Part shown: positions 18,142-26,213 of the stretch, piece after piece
Layout of the letters: the number at the start of each line of letters is the position of its first letter
How positions within the stretch are numbered: position 1 is the first letter of the stretch
From: Ferruginibacter sp.
GTDB taxonomy: Bacteria > Bacteroidota > Bacteroidia > Chitinophagales > Chitinophagaceae
Length of the DNA stretch: 64,000 bases
Direction: 5' to 3'
Assembly (NCBI GenBank): GCA_025963635.1
Contig: JAOQAK010000104.1
Span: forward strand, 1 to 64,000
Position numbers and translations under genes: made by a program
The notes under the pieces: generated by a model
Told to the model about the DNA's origin: nothing
What the model saw: only the letters and a program-made list of their open reading frames with translations
Databases searched by the model: none

Positions 18142-19290
18142 ATGTTTCCTACTTTATCTTCTTTAATAAAATATTTAACGGGCCTAACGATATCATTACC
18201 CATAAAGACATTTGGCTTTTTTGTAGCGCTCTCATTTTGGTTATCTTATATTGCTTTTAAAAAAGAATTTATCCGGAAGGAGCAACTTGGCGATATACAT
18301 TCTTTCATTAAAAAGAAGAGGCCCTATTCAAAACAAACAGTTTACTTAGTACATGGTATTTACTTTCTTGCAGGTTTTATAATTGGTTATAAACTCATCT
18401 TCGGCATTCTTCATTACGATCAATTTATGGCGTTGCCTGCAAGTGTACTTTTTTCAGCGAGTGGAAATATTATTGGCGGATTTATAACCGGCTTAATTTT
18501 TTTGATACTGAGTTATTACCTGGTAAAAACCAAACAACCAGCTATTGAAAACCATATTACTCATCCTCACCAACTTACCGACAGGTTATTGCTATGGTGT
18601 GCAGCGATTGGTTTCATTGGTGCCATACTGTTTGCCAAACTCGAAAATATTGGCCAGCTTTTCAGCCAGCCGCTTGTCTTTTTCACTTCCTTAAATGGCC
18701 TCACCTTTTATGGCGGATTAATTTTTGGAGCTGGTATTTTCTTCTACCTAACCAAAAAAATGGGAATCCCGTTTTTGGTGGCGGCTGATATCGGCAGTCC
18801 GGGCATGATGCTTGCCTATGGCGCAGGAAGAATAGGCTGCCATTTATCTGGAGATGGCGATTGGGGTAAAGTTAATCTTGCATCAAAACCATCCTGGTTA
18901 AAATGGGCACCTGATTACATATGGTCTTTCAGCTATCCACATAATGTGATACACGAAGGAAAATATATTGAAGGCTGTGCAGAAAACTATTGCAATGTAT
19001 TGACCCAACCGGTGTTCCCGACTTCTTTATATGAATCGGTTGTATGCCTTGCGATGTTTGCTACCCTATGGATGGTTAGAAATAAAATACATACCCCGGG
19101 ACTGATGTTTTTTATTTTTCTTCTCTGCAACGGTGCAGAACGGTTCATGATCGAATTCATCAAAATCAATCCTCGCTATTGTTTTTTAGGGATATGTTTT
19201 ACCCAGGCTCAATATATTTCAATTATTATTTTTATAGCTGGTATAGCTGGAACGATTTGGCTGCTAAGAAGAAAGCAATTTGAAAACTGA
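18142..19290 (+). CDS. lgt: Prolipoprotein diacylglyceryl transferase
   Basis: A 382-residue polytopic membrane protein with about seven hydrophobic segments. It carries the Lgt core FYGGLIFGAG followed by YGAGRIGCHLSGDGDWG, the conserved arginine region that binds phosphatidylglycerol. Another conserved pattern, PTSLYE, appears near residue 290, and the last helices contain GAERFMIEFIKINPRY. The enzyme transfers diacylglycerol to the lipobox cysteine of prelipoproteins in the inner membrane. That fits the many lipoproteins encoded nearby, although lgt is a housekeeping gene and the linkage may be chance. It is somewhat longer than typical enterobacterial Lgt, as is common in Bacteroidota. 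Confidence 0.9.
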   Translation: MFPTLSSLIKYLTGLTISLPIKTFGFFVALSFWLSYIAFKKEFIRKEQLGDIHSFIKKKRPYSKQTVYLVHGIYFLAGFIIGYKLIFGILHYDQFMALPASVLFSASGNIIGGFITGLIFLILSYYLVKTKQPAIENHITHPHQLTDRLLLWCAAIGFIGAILFAKLENIGQLFSQPLVFFTSLNGLTFYGGLIFGAGIFFYLTKKMGIPFLVAADIGSPGMMLAYGAGRIGCHLSGDGDWGKVNLASKPSWLKWAPDYIWSFSYPHNVIHEGKYIEGCAENYCNVLTQPVFPTSLYESVVCLAMFATLWMVRNKIHTPGLMFFIFLLCNGAERFMIEFIKINPRYCFLGICFTQAQYISIIIFIAGIAGTIWLLRRKQFEN

Positions 19291-19981
19291 GTCACAATAA
19301 TCCAGGGATCAACTCTCGTTGGAATATCCCACTCTTTTCTTTTCGTCATGATAAAGGTCCATACATGCCAATCTGTTACTGCAATTTGCTGTGCTATGAT
19401 ACCAGTGAGTTCTGCGCTGAACAATCGCCAATTTGTATAGATAAGTAGTGTGAGGCTTTATGGGCATCGGGGTTAAAATGAAATGACATCCATTTGGCTT
19501 GGCAGAAACAAGCCATGCCAATGTAAAGACATTTCTTCTTTGGTAAGGCACTACTATATCTTCGTAGCAAATCCTGTGGAGAATAATTGTAAACAAGGCT
19601 TTTGAAATCTTACGTTGGACTTAAGGCTTTTAAAGAATTATCTCAAATTGATGACAACAATGCTATGGAAAAACTAACTAAAAAGATATTTATTTTTCTA
19701 TTAAGAAAAGTGTCAGCTTGGTTTTAATTTAGTTTTTGCTTGTGTATGCAAAAACACTGAAAAGCCAACCAAAGTCTATCTTCCTGCGAACTTCTCACCC
19801 CTATTTTAAAGTGCATTTTACTGGTTAGTGCGCATTGTGTTGCGTCTGGTACTGAAAGTAACGATTAACTGTTTATTCTAAATATACAATCATGACTAAT
19901 CGCAGGGACTTCATTGTAAAGTTCGCTATAGTCAAATGCCCGCATAAAAATATCGTTCGCCCGAAATTGATGATAAATAAA
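19291..19981. other. Intergenic stretch, no recognisable gene
   Basis: About 690 bp downstream of lgt. Short open frames occur (a 95-codon one at 19309-19596 on the minus strand), but none has a recognisable family pattern, signal peptide or ribosome-binding context. A short plus-strand segment around 19600-19727 reads as a possible C-terminal fragment (LKAFKELSQIDDNNAMEKL). It may be a gene relic. Confidence 0.4.
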
Positions 19982-20011
19982 AAACCACCGGCTTTTTACA
20001 ACCAGTGGTTT
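19982..20011 (-). terminator. Intrinsic terminator downstream of PQQ-propeller gene
   Basis: A 10-bp stem, AAACCACTGG/CCGGTGGTTT on the minus strand, with one G-T wobble and a 10-nt loop. It is followed by TTTATTTAT. It lies about 145 bp beyond the stop of the PQQ-type propeller gene at 20155. Confidence 0.6.
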
Positions 20012-20154
20012 AGTATCGTGCTTCTTTTAGTAATGCCCGGCCTTGGAAATGCAACATACATCTACGCCTCATTCCAGTGCCAGTCAGCCATTGTCCTGCG
20101 CCTGCGGCTTTATGAAGCGGTTGTGCTTTTAATAGTTGAGTTTACAAAGCGGCT

Positions 20155-21825
20155 TTAGGCTTTTTTTACTGCATGCTTTGTTACCTTTTCATTTTTATAT
20201 AGCATAAAAACACTGCCATTGTTTTTAATGCCATATACATAACCCTTCTTAAACTCGTAACGGCCAATTTCCTTGCCTGTCGACAGGTCAATCGCAATCA
20301 TTTCGTCTTCCGTGGCAATGTAATAAAGATCATCACCATACTCGTTCGATTCATTCATTTCAACATCTTTTGCTGCCACTGAATATTGCACCACACCCTT
20401 TGAGTTGTATGCTGAGAGCCCACTTTCTCCCAATACCATTATATGCTTACCCGAAGTAAAAAGGTATTGAGCCTTCCCCGCTTTAGCTTCCTTAAGTTTT
20501 ACGGTAAACAATTTTTCACCGGTGGAAAGATTGATGGAATACAAGCTTGTTTCATCTGCAGCAAATAAGGCATTGTCAGTAATTACCGTATTGGTAACCC
20601 GGTCATCAAATTTATCCGTTTCCCACTTCAGCTTACCCGTTTCTGTATCAAATCCTTTCAATCCAAAAGGCCCCTGCCATTTCCATTTACTGAAACTGCC
20701 GCTGTTGTCTTCGCCCTGCAGGTTAACATAGCCACCCATTTGCATTACCAGCGTTTCGCCAATTAGTGTCAGTTCTGGTATAATCACTTTACGGCCATCA
20801 ATAGGTGTTTCCCAAAGCATTTTACCCGTTTGTATATCATATTTTTTTAGTGATTTGTCACGACCTTTTTCAAAACTCGCGATATATATATGGTCTTTGG
20901 TGAATAGCGGGTACGCCACGGCATTGTACAACTGTGAGGCACCGCCAAGGCCACGATTAAGGGAAAGATCAAAATCCATTTCCCATAATTTATTACCGGT
21001 GGCAAGATCAAAAGCTTCCAGTCCGTTCATGATGATGTAAGCCTTGTCTCCTTTCACCAGTAAGTCAACCAGCACATTACCGGAGCCGATCCCTTTGTTG
21101 ATGCCAACGGTAGCCCAATCAAATATTGAGAAACTTTTACCGGCCAGCTTCTTTATTTCGACTACCCCCTTGATAGTAGTATTCCATTTTTGCTGATAGG
21201 TATTGAGATCAATGCAAATCAAATGATTTTTAAATCCTGAGCCGATTGCCTTCAATGAATTTACCTGGTAAGCAAATACCAGCAACTGGTTGGAAGCAGC
21301 AATGTAGGCATACCTGCCAATAACTCCTTTTATCTCATCTACCGATCCTTTTTCTTTACCGGTTTTTTCATCAATAAAAGTGAGCCCCTTTTTTTGAGTC
21401 ACCGCATAGCAGGCTGCTTCCTGTATATAAATAAGGCTGTTTATATTGATGCCGTCAAACTGATCGTTGCTCCATAACTTATTACCTGTTTTCAAATCCA
21501 CACAAAATAACTCATCGTTACCCTTTTGTTTGCTGATGAACAATAACGTTTCGCTGCCCTCCATGATGGTTTGTGAAGCGGCTTCCTTAACACCAGCCAT
21601 TTCACTAAAGGTTTTGCTCCAGACAGGTTGTCCGTTTGCGCCGTTTAGTACGCTTACTGCTTTTTTGGTAGTCCCAATCACATACTTGCCATCATCGGTT
21701 GAATACCGCCAGTAGTCGGCATCATTTTGAAATTTAGTGTCCCAGGTTACCGGGAAGTTTGCCTGGGCAAAAAGGGATGATGCGAATAACACCATCAAAA
21801 CAGTTGCAGTTATACTTTTGTACAT
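20155..21825 (-). CDS. Secreted PQQ-binding-like beta-propeller repeat protein
   Basis: About 556 residues with a clear signal peptide ending SSLFAQ. Repeats of the outer-membrane assembly/PQQ_2 type occur through the protein: LNGANGQPVWSKTF, DLKTGNKLWSND, DLATGNKLWEMD, DIQTGKMLWETP, DTETGKLKWETD and DLSTGKEIGRYE, about one per 50-60 residues. The fold is a seven- or eight-bladed propeller. No dehydrogenase active-site motif is visible, so a binding or scaffold role is likelier than PQQ catalysis. The start at the ATG at 21825-21823 is chosen because the open frame further upstream overlaps the response regulator gene and lacks a signal. It lies 79 bp after the NarL-type regulator gene and may share its promoter. 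Confidence 0.85.
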   Translation of the reverse strand: MYKSITATVLMVLFASSLFAQANFPVTWDTKFQNDADYWRYSTDDGKYVIGTTKKAVSVLNGANGQPVWSKTFSEMAGVKEAASQTIMEGSETLLFISKQKGNDELFCVDLKTGNKLWSNDQFDGININSLIYIQEAACYAVTQKKGLTFIDEKTGKEKGSVDEIKGVIGRYAYIAASNQLLVFAYQVNSLKAIGSGFKNHLICIDLNTYQQKWNTTIKGVVEIKKLAGKSFSIFDWATVGINKGIGSGNVLVDLLVKGDKAYIIMNGLEAFDLATGNKLWEMDFDLSLNRGLGGASQLYNAVAYPLFTKDHIYIASFEKGRDKSLKKYDIQTGKMLWETPIDGRKVIIPELTLIGETLVMQMGGYVNLQGEDNSGSFSKWKWQGPFGLKGFDTETGKLKWETDKFDDRVTNTVITDNALFAADETSLYSINLSTGEKLFTVKLKEAKAGKAQYLFTSGKHIMVLGESGLSAYNSKGVVQYSVAAKDVEMNESNEYGDDLYYIATEDEMIAIDLSTGKEIGRYEFKKGYVYGIKNNGSVFMLYKNEKVTKHAVKKA

Positions 21826-21904
21826 AAATAAGATTTTTACAAAAGACGGATATTGCCCCGTTAAAAAAAATGTGAAAAAAGTAGTATGGAGATATGTATA
21901 AATA

Positions 21905-22537
21905 TCAGCGAAGGCCTGCTTTTCTGAGCGCTTCCTGTTTATTGCCTGCATGCAATTTTTCGTAAATGTTGCGGATATGGGTACGAACAGTTTCAATGGA
22001 GATAAACAATTTTTCCGCAATTTCTTTATAACTATACCCTTTGGATAACCAAAGCAACACTTCATTTTCCCGGTCAGATAAATTCTCTTTGGCATCGATA
22101 TAGGTAATGTCCTGCTGAAAAGCACTCACTACTTTTCTTGCTATCTGGCTACTCATGGGACTACCACCCCGGCGCAATTCATGTAGCGATTCTATCAGTT
22201 TTGCGGGTGGCGTATTTTTCAAGATATACCCGGAAGCGCCTGCCTTCAGGGCTTTAAAAACATTATCGGTATCATCAAAAGAACTCAGCACCATAAATTG
22301 TATATCCGGCCGCAAAGGTTTAAGCCAGGCAGTAAAATCAATGCCCGACTTACCGGGAAGCTGAATATCTGTTAATGCCAGCTCTACCCTATCACCCAAC
22401 CCATCCTCAAAAAAACTGGTGGCTGCCTCCGCATTCGCAAAATCCGCTACCAGCTCAAAGTTGCCGGAACCGGTTATCAACGCTGCCAGGTAGCTGCGTA
22501 TTTTATCATCATCTTCCAGTATTATTATTGGTATCAT
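21905..22537 (-). CDS. NarL/FixJ-type response regulator
   Basis: A 210-residue regulator. The receiver domain (1-120) has acidic residues E8/D9/D10, phosphoacceptor D57 in LTDIQLPG, and K107-type LKNTPP. A LuxR-type helix-turn-helix lies at ~145-205 with LSDRENEVLLWLSKGYSYKEIAEKLFISIETVRTHIRNIYEKL. Its partner is the TPR kinase encoded divergently 136 bp away. Target genes probably include the downstream PQQ-type propeller gene on the same strand. Confidence 0.93.
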   Translation of the reverse strand: MIPIIILEDDDKIRSYLAALITGSGNFELVADFANAEAATSFFEDGLGDRVELALTDIQLPGKSGIDFTAWLKPLRPDIQFMVLSSFDDTDNVFKALKAGASGYILKNTPPAKLIESLHELRRGGSPMSSQIARKVVSAFQQDITYIDAKENLSDRENEVLLWLSKGYSYKEIAEKLFISIETVRTHIRNIYEKLHAGNKQEALRKAGLR

Positions 22538-22673
22538 AATCCATTAAAGATAAACATTGCTTTACTGCCATACATGTGAAATAAGTAGTAGCGGGCTTTC
22601 AATAATGAGCGTTTAAGGTCATTTTGATAAAACTCTTATTAAAAGATTACATTAGCCATAAATCCTTTCTAAC

Positions 22674-24428
22674 ATGCGACCTCTTTACCTTAGCCTCCTA
22701 TTGCTGTTTTATTGCATGCCGGTATCGCTGGCACAAACTAACCAGCCGCTTATTGCCGCTGCCATCGATCTTTATAAAAAAGGCGAGTACGAGGCCGCTT
22801 TGCCTGTATTTGAAAAATGTCTTACCACGGCTAAACGAAATACTGATACGGTGTTGCTAATTAATTTATGCGATCATATTGGGCATGTATATTCACAGAT
22901 GGGAAAGTCGGCGGAAGCGCTACAATTTTACCAGCAGGCTGCTTCCCTTTCAGAAACAACAGGTAACCAGGCGGGTGTAGCACGGTCATTTATCAACACC
23001 GGTGCATTGTATGAAGAGCAAAAAGATTATCTGAAGGCCCTTGAAAATTACAGTCTGGCAGAAACCATCGGCATTGCCATTAAAGACTCCTCCGTAATAG
23101 CGGATTGTGCCAATAACAAAGGCGTTATTTATGAGCAATACCTGAATAAATACAGCGATGCCATTAGAGAATATACAGTAGCGCTCGCAATCTATACCAG
23201 GCGAAGCGACCAGCCACACCTTGCCATGACCTACAATAACCTGGGCATTGTTTATAAATACCAGGGTAATTACGCCAAAGCCATAGAATACTACAAAAAA
23301 TCGCTTGCCATTGGCGAGGCAACCGGTAACCAGTTTTTAATAGCCGCCAATATGACCAATATTGGCAACGTATATGCCATGCAAAAAGACTACCGACAAG
23401 CCATTGAGTACAATACGGGAGGGCTTGCTATCGCCCTAAAAATAATGGCAATGAATGTAGTGGTGGAAGCTGCAGGCAGCATCGCAGATGATTACGCCGG
23501 ACTGAAAGATTTTGAAAACGCTTATAAGTGGCAGCAAAAGTTTTCGCAGTACAGCGACAGTCTTTTTAACAACGAACGACTGCAGCAAACAGGCGAGCTG
23601 GAAAGTAAATACCAAACGGCAAAAAAGGAAAAGGAAATTACCCAGCTAAAAGATAAGCAATTGACCAGTGAACTAAGCATTACAAAACAAAAAATATTAT
23701 TGCAGCAACGGAATTACCAGTTGGGTGGTGTAATCGGATTTATTTTGCTGGGAAGTGTAATTGGCTTTTTACTCTACAACCGCCAGCAATTAAAAGAGCG
23801 GCAGGATCGCGAAACGGCCATATTACAGGCAGAAAATAAAGAGCGTCGCCGCATCAGCAGGGAGATGCATGATGATATTGGCGCCGGGCTTACGCAAATA
23901 ACCTTAATGAGCGAACATGCCCGGCAACAGGCTCAGCCGATGTATGTCAGTGATCTTGCAGCAATTGCTGCCACCAGTCGAAAACTGGTGAGTAATATGA
24001 GTGAAATAGTGTGGAGTTTAAATCCCGAGAATAAAACGCTGGATCTTTTATTTGCCTACCTCAGGGAACAGCTTAATAACCTGCTGGAATATGCACCTAT
24101 TAATTTTATCATCCGCTTTCCGGATACGCTGCCACCCATCGTATTGTCGAACGAGCAAAAAAGAAATATACTGATGACAACCAAAGAGATTGTACACAAT
24201 GCGGTTAAATACAGCAAGGCCGGCAACATTACAATTTCCGCCACGTTACAGGAGCGGCAGTTACAATTTGAAGTTTCAGATGATGGCCGCGGCTTTGATA
24301 CAGCAGCAACTTACGCCGGCAACGGTATGAAAAATATCCGGCAACGAATTACCGAGCTGGGTGGCGGGCTGCACATCACGTCAATACCAAATGAGCAGAC
24401 TTTGTTTGCTTATAATTTTCCATTGTAA
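22674..24428 (+). CDS. TPR-repeat sensor histidine kinase (HisKA_3/NarX-type)
   Basis: A 584-residue kinase. A signal peptide (ends PVSLAQ) precedes about seven tetratricopeptide repeats (residues ~30-290; for example AMTYNNLGIVYKYQGNYAKAIEYYKKSL). A short coiled coil, one transmembrane helix (~350-368), and a HisKA_3 domain follow, with phosphoacceptor H399 in REMHDDIGAGL. The C-terminal ATPase has KEIVHNAVKYSKA, DDGRGFD and GNGMKNIRQR. The architecture is common in Bacteroidota and pairs with NarL-type regulators, as here in divergent arrangement. The ligand or partner of the periplasmic TPR region is unknown. Confidence 0.93.
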   Translation: MRPLYLSLLLLFYCMPVSLAQTNQPLIAAAIDLYKKGEYEAALPVFEKCLTTAKRNTDTVLLINLCDHIGHVYSQMGKSAEALQFYQQAASLSETTGNQAGVARSFINTGALYEEQKDYLKALENYSLAETIGIAIKDSSVIADCANNKGVIYEQYLNKYSDAIREYTVALAIYTRRSDQPHLAMTYNNLGIVYKYQGNYAKAIEYYKKSLAIGEATGNQFLIAANMTNIGNVYAMQKDYRQAIEYNTGGLAIALKIMAMNVVVEAAGSIADDYAGLKDFENAYKWQQKFSQYSDSLFNNERLQQTGELESKYQTAKKEKEITQLKDKQLTSELSITKQKILLQQRNYQLGGVIGFILLGSVIGFLLYNRQQLKERQDRETAILQAENKERRRISREMHDDIGAGLTQITLMSEHARQQAQPMYVSDLAAIAATSRKLVSNMSEIVWSLNPENKTLDLLFAYLREQLNNLLEYAPINFIIRFPDTLPPIVLSNEQKRNILMTTKEIVHNAVKYSKAGNITISATLQERQLQFEVSDDGRGFDTAATYAGNGMKNIRQRITELGGGLHITSIPNEQTLFAYNFPL

Positions 24429-24600
24429 TTTGTATTGCCTTCATCATATCTGTGTATTCCAACATGTATGCAGACAGTGAATGATACGATGAATGATTTT
24501 TTATGGTGCTTCGCGGAAACGCCTAATAAATCTTTTAAGAGAGTATGTGACTGAACTACAATATTATTTCATACTTGATTTACGAGTGCATTAAAGTGTA

Positions 24601-24619
24601 GATTGTTCACCGGTTTGTT
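24601..24619. repeat. 19-bp direct repeat, left copy (candidate att relic)
   Basis: The sequence gattgttcaccggtttgtt occurs here and again exactly at 53504-53522, in the same orientation. The two copies bracket the amino-sugar locus and its pseudogenes. An exact 19-mer pair is unlikely by chance in 64 kb. No integrase gene is seen beside it. Confidence 0.5.
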
Positions 24620-24667
24620 TGCCAGAATATTGAAATAATTTGATATTATTTGATATCCCAAAAATAG

Positions 24668-24701
24668 AAAAGCCAGCAGAATCAATGATTTGCTGGCTTT
24701 T
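24668..24701. terminator. Bidirectional intrinsic terminator
   Basis: A perfect 11-bp stem, AAAAGCCAGCA/TGCTGGCTTTT, with a 12-nt loop. It carries A runs on the left and T runs on the right, so it can work on either strand. It lies 240 bp after the TPR kinase stop. Confidence 0.8.
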
Positions 24702-24875
24702 GGCAGAATTTAGAATACTATTCCTGTGAACCAAACTGTACAATTCTCGAACCATTTTTTACCAGATTTGACTATACCCGCCAATCTTTTAACGGCATGA
24801 AAAGATTCGGCGAGCTTATATATTGATTATGAAAGAATTAATATTCAGGTAACAATGGATGAAAATCTATAACCC

Positions 24876-25112
24876 TATATTGAGTCTATCCATTCGATTA
24901 AGCAGCAAATCGTACAAAATCGCTATGTGGTAGCGAGACGACAAACGGGGAGCAATTAAGGCTTACCTTAAAATCGGTATGATGATCCCGGAGAAAATAA
25001 TGGTGCAAAAGTATTAGATCAGATATCTGCAGATCTACAGAAGGAATTGGCGGGATTGAAAAATAGAATGATCGGGAATAATAACATGGTGTTATGGTAT
25101 GTTGCCGGCATC
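24876..25112 (+). pseudogene. Remnant of DUF1016/YhcG-type PDDEXK nuclease, N-terminal domain
   Basis: Two plus-strand segments in different frames reproduce the N-terminal domain of DUF1016 (YhcG-like) proteins. The first is IESIHSIKQQIVQNRYVVA, matching the usual I-x-x-x-I-x-x-A-R start. The second is NNGAKVLDQISADLQKELAGLK, matching the G-x-K-V-[IV]-x-x-L-S-x-D-L-Q-x-E-F-P-G-x-K block. A stop codon and a frame change lie between them, and the nuclease domain is absent. The match rests on pattern recognition over about 75 residues. Confidence 0.5.
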
Positions 25113-25148
25113 AGCCATATTGTAAGACCGGAAGAATGACCCATCATG

Positions 25149-26079
25149 TCAGTAAGCCGTCATACACTTTATTGCGGGCAGGGTACATGCCGGCGGGGTA
25201 TTCCTGGTTTTCCTGGACTAGGTGCCAGCTTCTTCCACTTTCATAATTCACTGACCGCTGCGCCTCCTGCTCCATGATGAACATTTTATGCTCTGTAATG
25301 AATGCATTCCATAAGGATTAGTTTGCCTGCCGGTAGCGGTTTACAGTTCATCTCCATCACACTGTTTTTTGCCGGCCCATCTATATCCATATCCAACCTA
25401 AAAACAAAAAATGCTGGTGATTGATCGCTTCCACATGTGGTCGCACCAGGGTGCCGAAGGATGTTCCGTTATAAGAAAGATCGTTGTCAGATGTTTTGTC
25501 CATTTCATTCACCCGGTGTACTCCCTTTATTTCTACTAGCCAGTCAGTTCCACTTCCACATCGATCGTTCCGTCTTCTCCAAATCTCCAGACAAACCCGT
25601 AATCATAGTTCTCAATCATGGTATAATATTTCAGCACCCGGTTAGTAGCCCTGCGTGATATTACTTTGTGCCGCCAAAGCGGTCCGCCATATTCTTCATA
25701 AATGGCTACTGCCCGGTCCATCTGAAAAGGCTTCCCATTTTCACGATGAAGGATGGCTGGCACATACATGGCATTTTCCGGTGCATCCACTCCCGGACTC
25801 ATTGATCTAGCGATGCCTTGCCCGAGGCGGTACTCACCTGCATCAAAGAAATTATATGAACCCGGAAAAGGTCCGGTGATCCATAAGGCACTACCATTTC
25901 CGGCACCGAGCCGCGGTACATTACCGATCGTTCTTTACCATTATCTACATAGCGCACATCATAGATACCAGGCCTTCCCGGTTATGCACGCCCACGCAAT
26001 CCCCAGTTTTGCCAACTGATCTCTTGTCCATTTACTTCAAACAAACGACCCTCCGGCTGGATGATGATTAAAGGAAAAC
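25149..26079 (-). pseudogene. Copper amine oxidase relic with multiple frameshifts
   Basis: The minus strand encodes, across several frames, about 310 residues of a copper amine oxidase catalytic domain. In order there are QPEGRLFEVNGQEISWQNW, DVRYVDNGKERSVMYRGSVPEM with VVPYG, then MSPGVDAPENAMYVPAIL, YEEYGGPLWRHK, the topaquinone site IENYDYGFVWRF, GTIDVEVELTG, and the copper-binding INHQHFF. At least three frame changes and internal stops interrupt it. The N-terminal domains and the C-terminal third histidine region are missing. It is clearly non-functional. Topaquinone enzymes oxidise primary amines, so a link with amino-sugar or amine use is possible but not shown. Confidence 0.88.
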
Positions 26080-26213
26080 AAGTTTTTTCATTTGATTTAT
26101 TTTTAGAAAACATGGTACAAACAACTATTCATCTTCCTGGTGCAGGTTTACCTGTAATGATTAGTTATGAAATAAATCATTGTTCAAAATCGCGTTCATA
26201 ATAAGCGGCAATC

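Noticed and set aside
19309..19596. 95-codon minus-strand frame downstream of lgt
   Set aside because: No recognisable motif and it overlaps another random frame. No ribosome-binding context. Treated as non-coding.
20155..22125. Longer N-terminus for the PQQ-type propeller protein, starting at 22125
   Set aside because: The extra 100 residues overlap the response regulator gene, and a perfect signal peptide begins at 21825.
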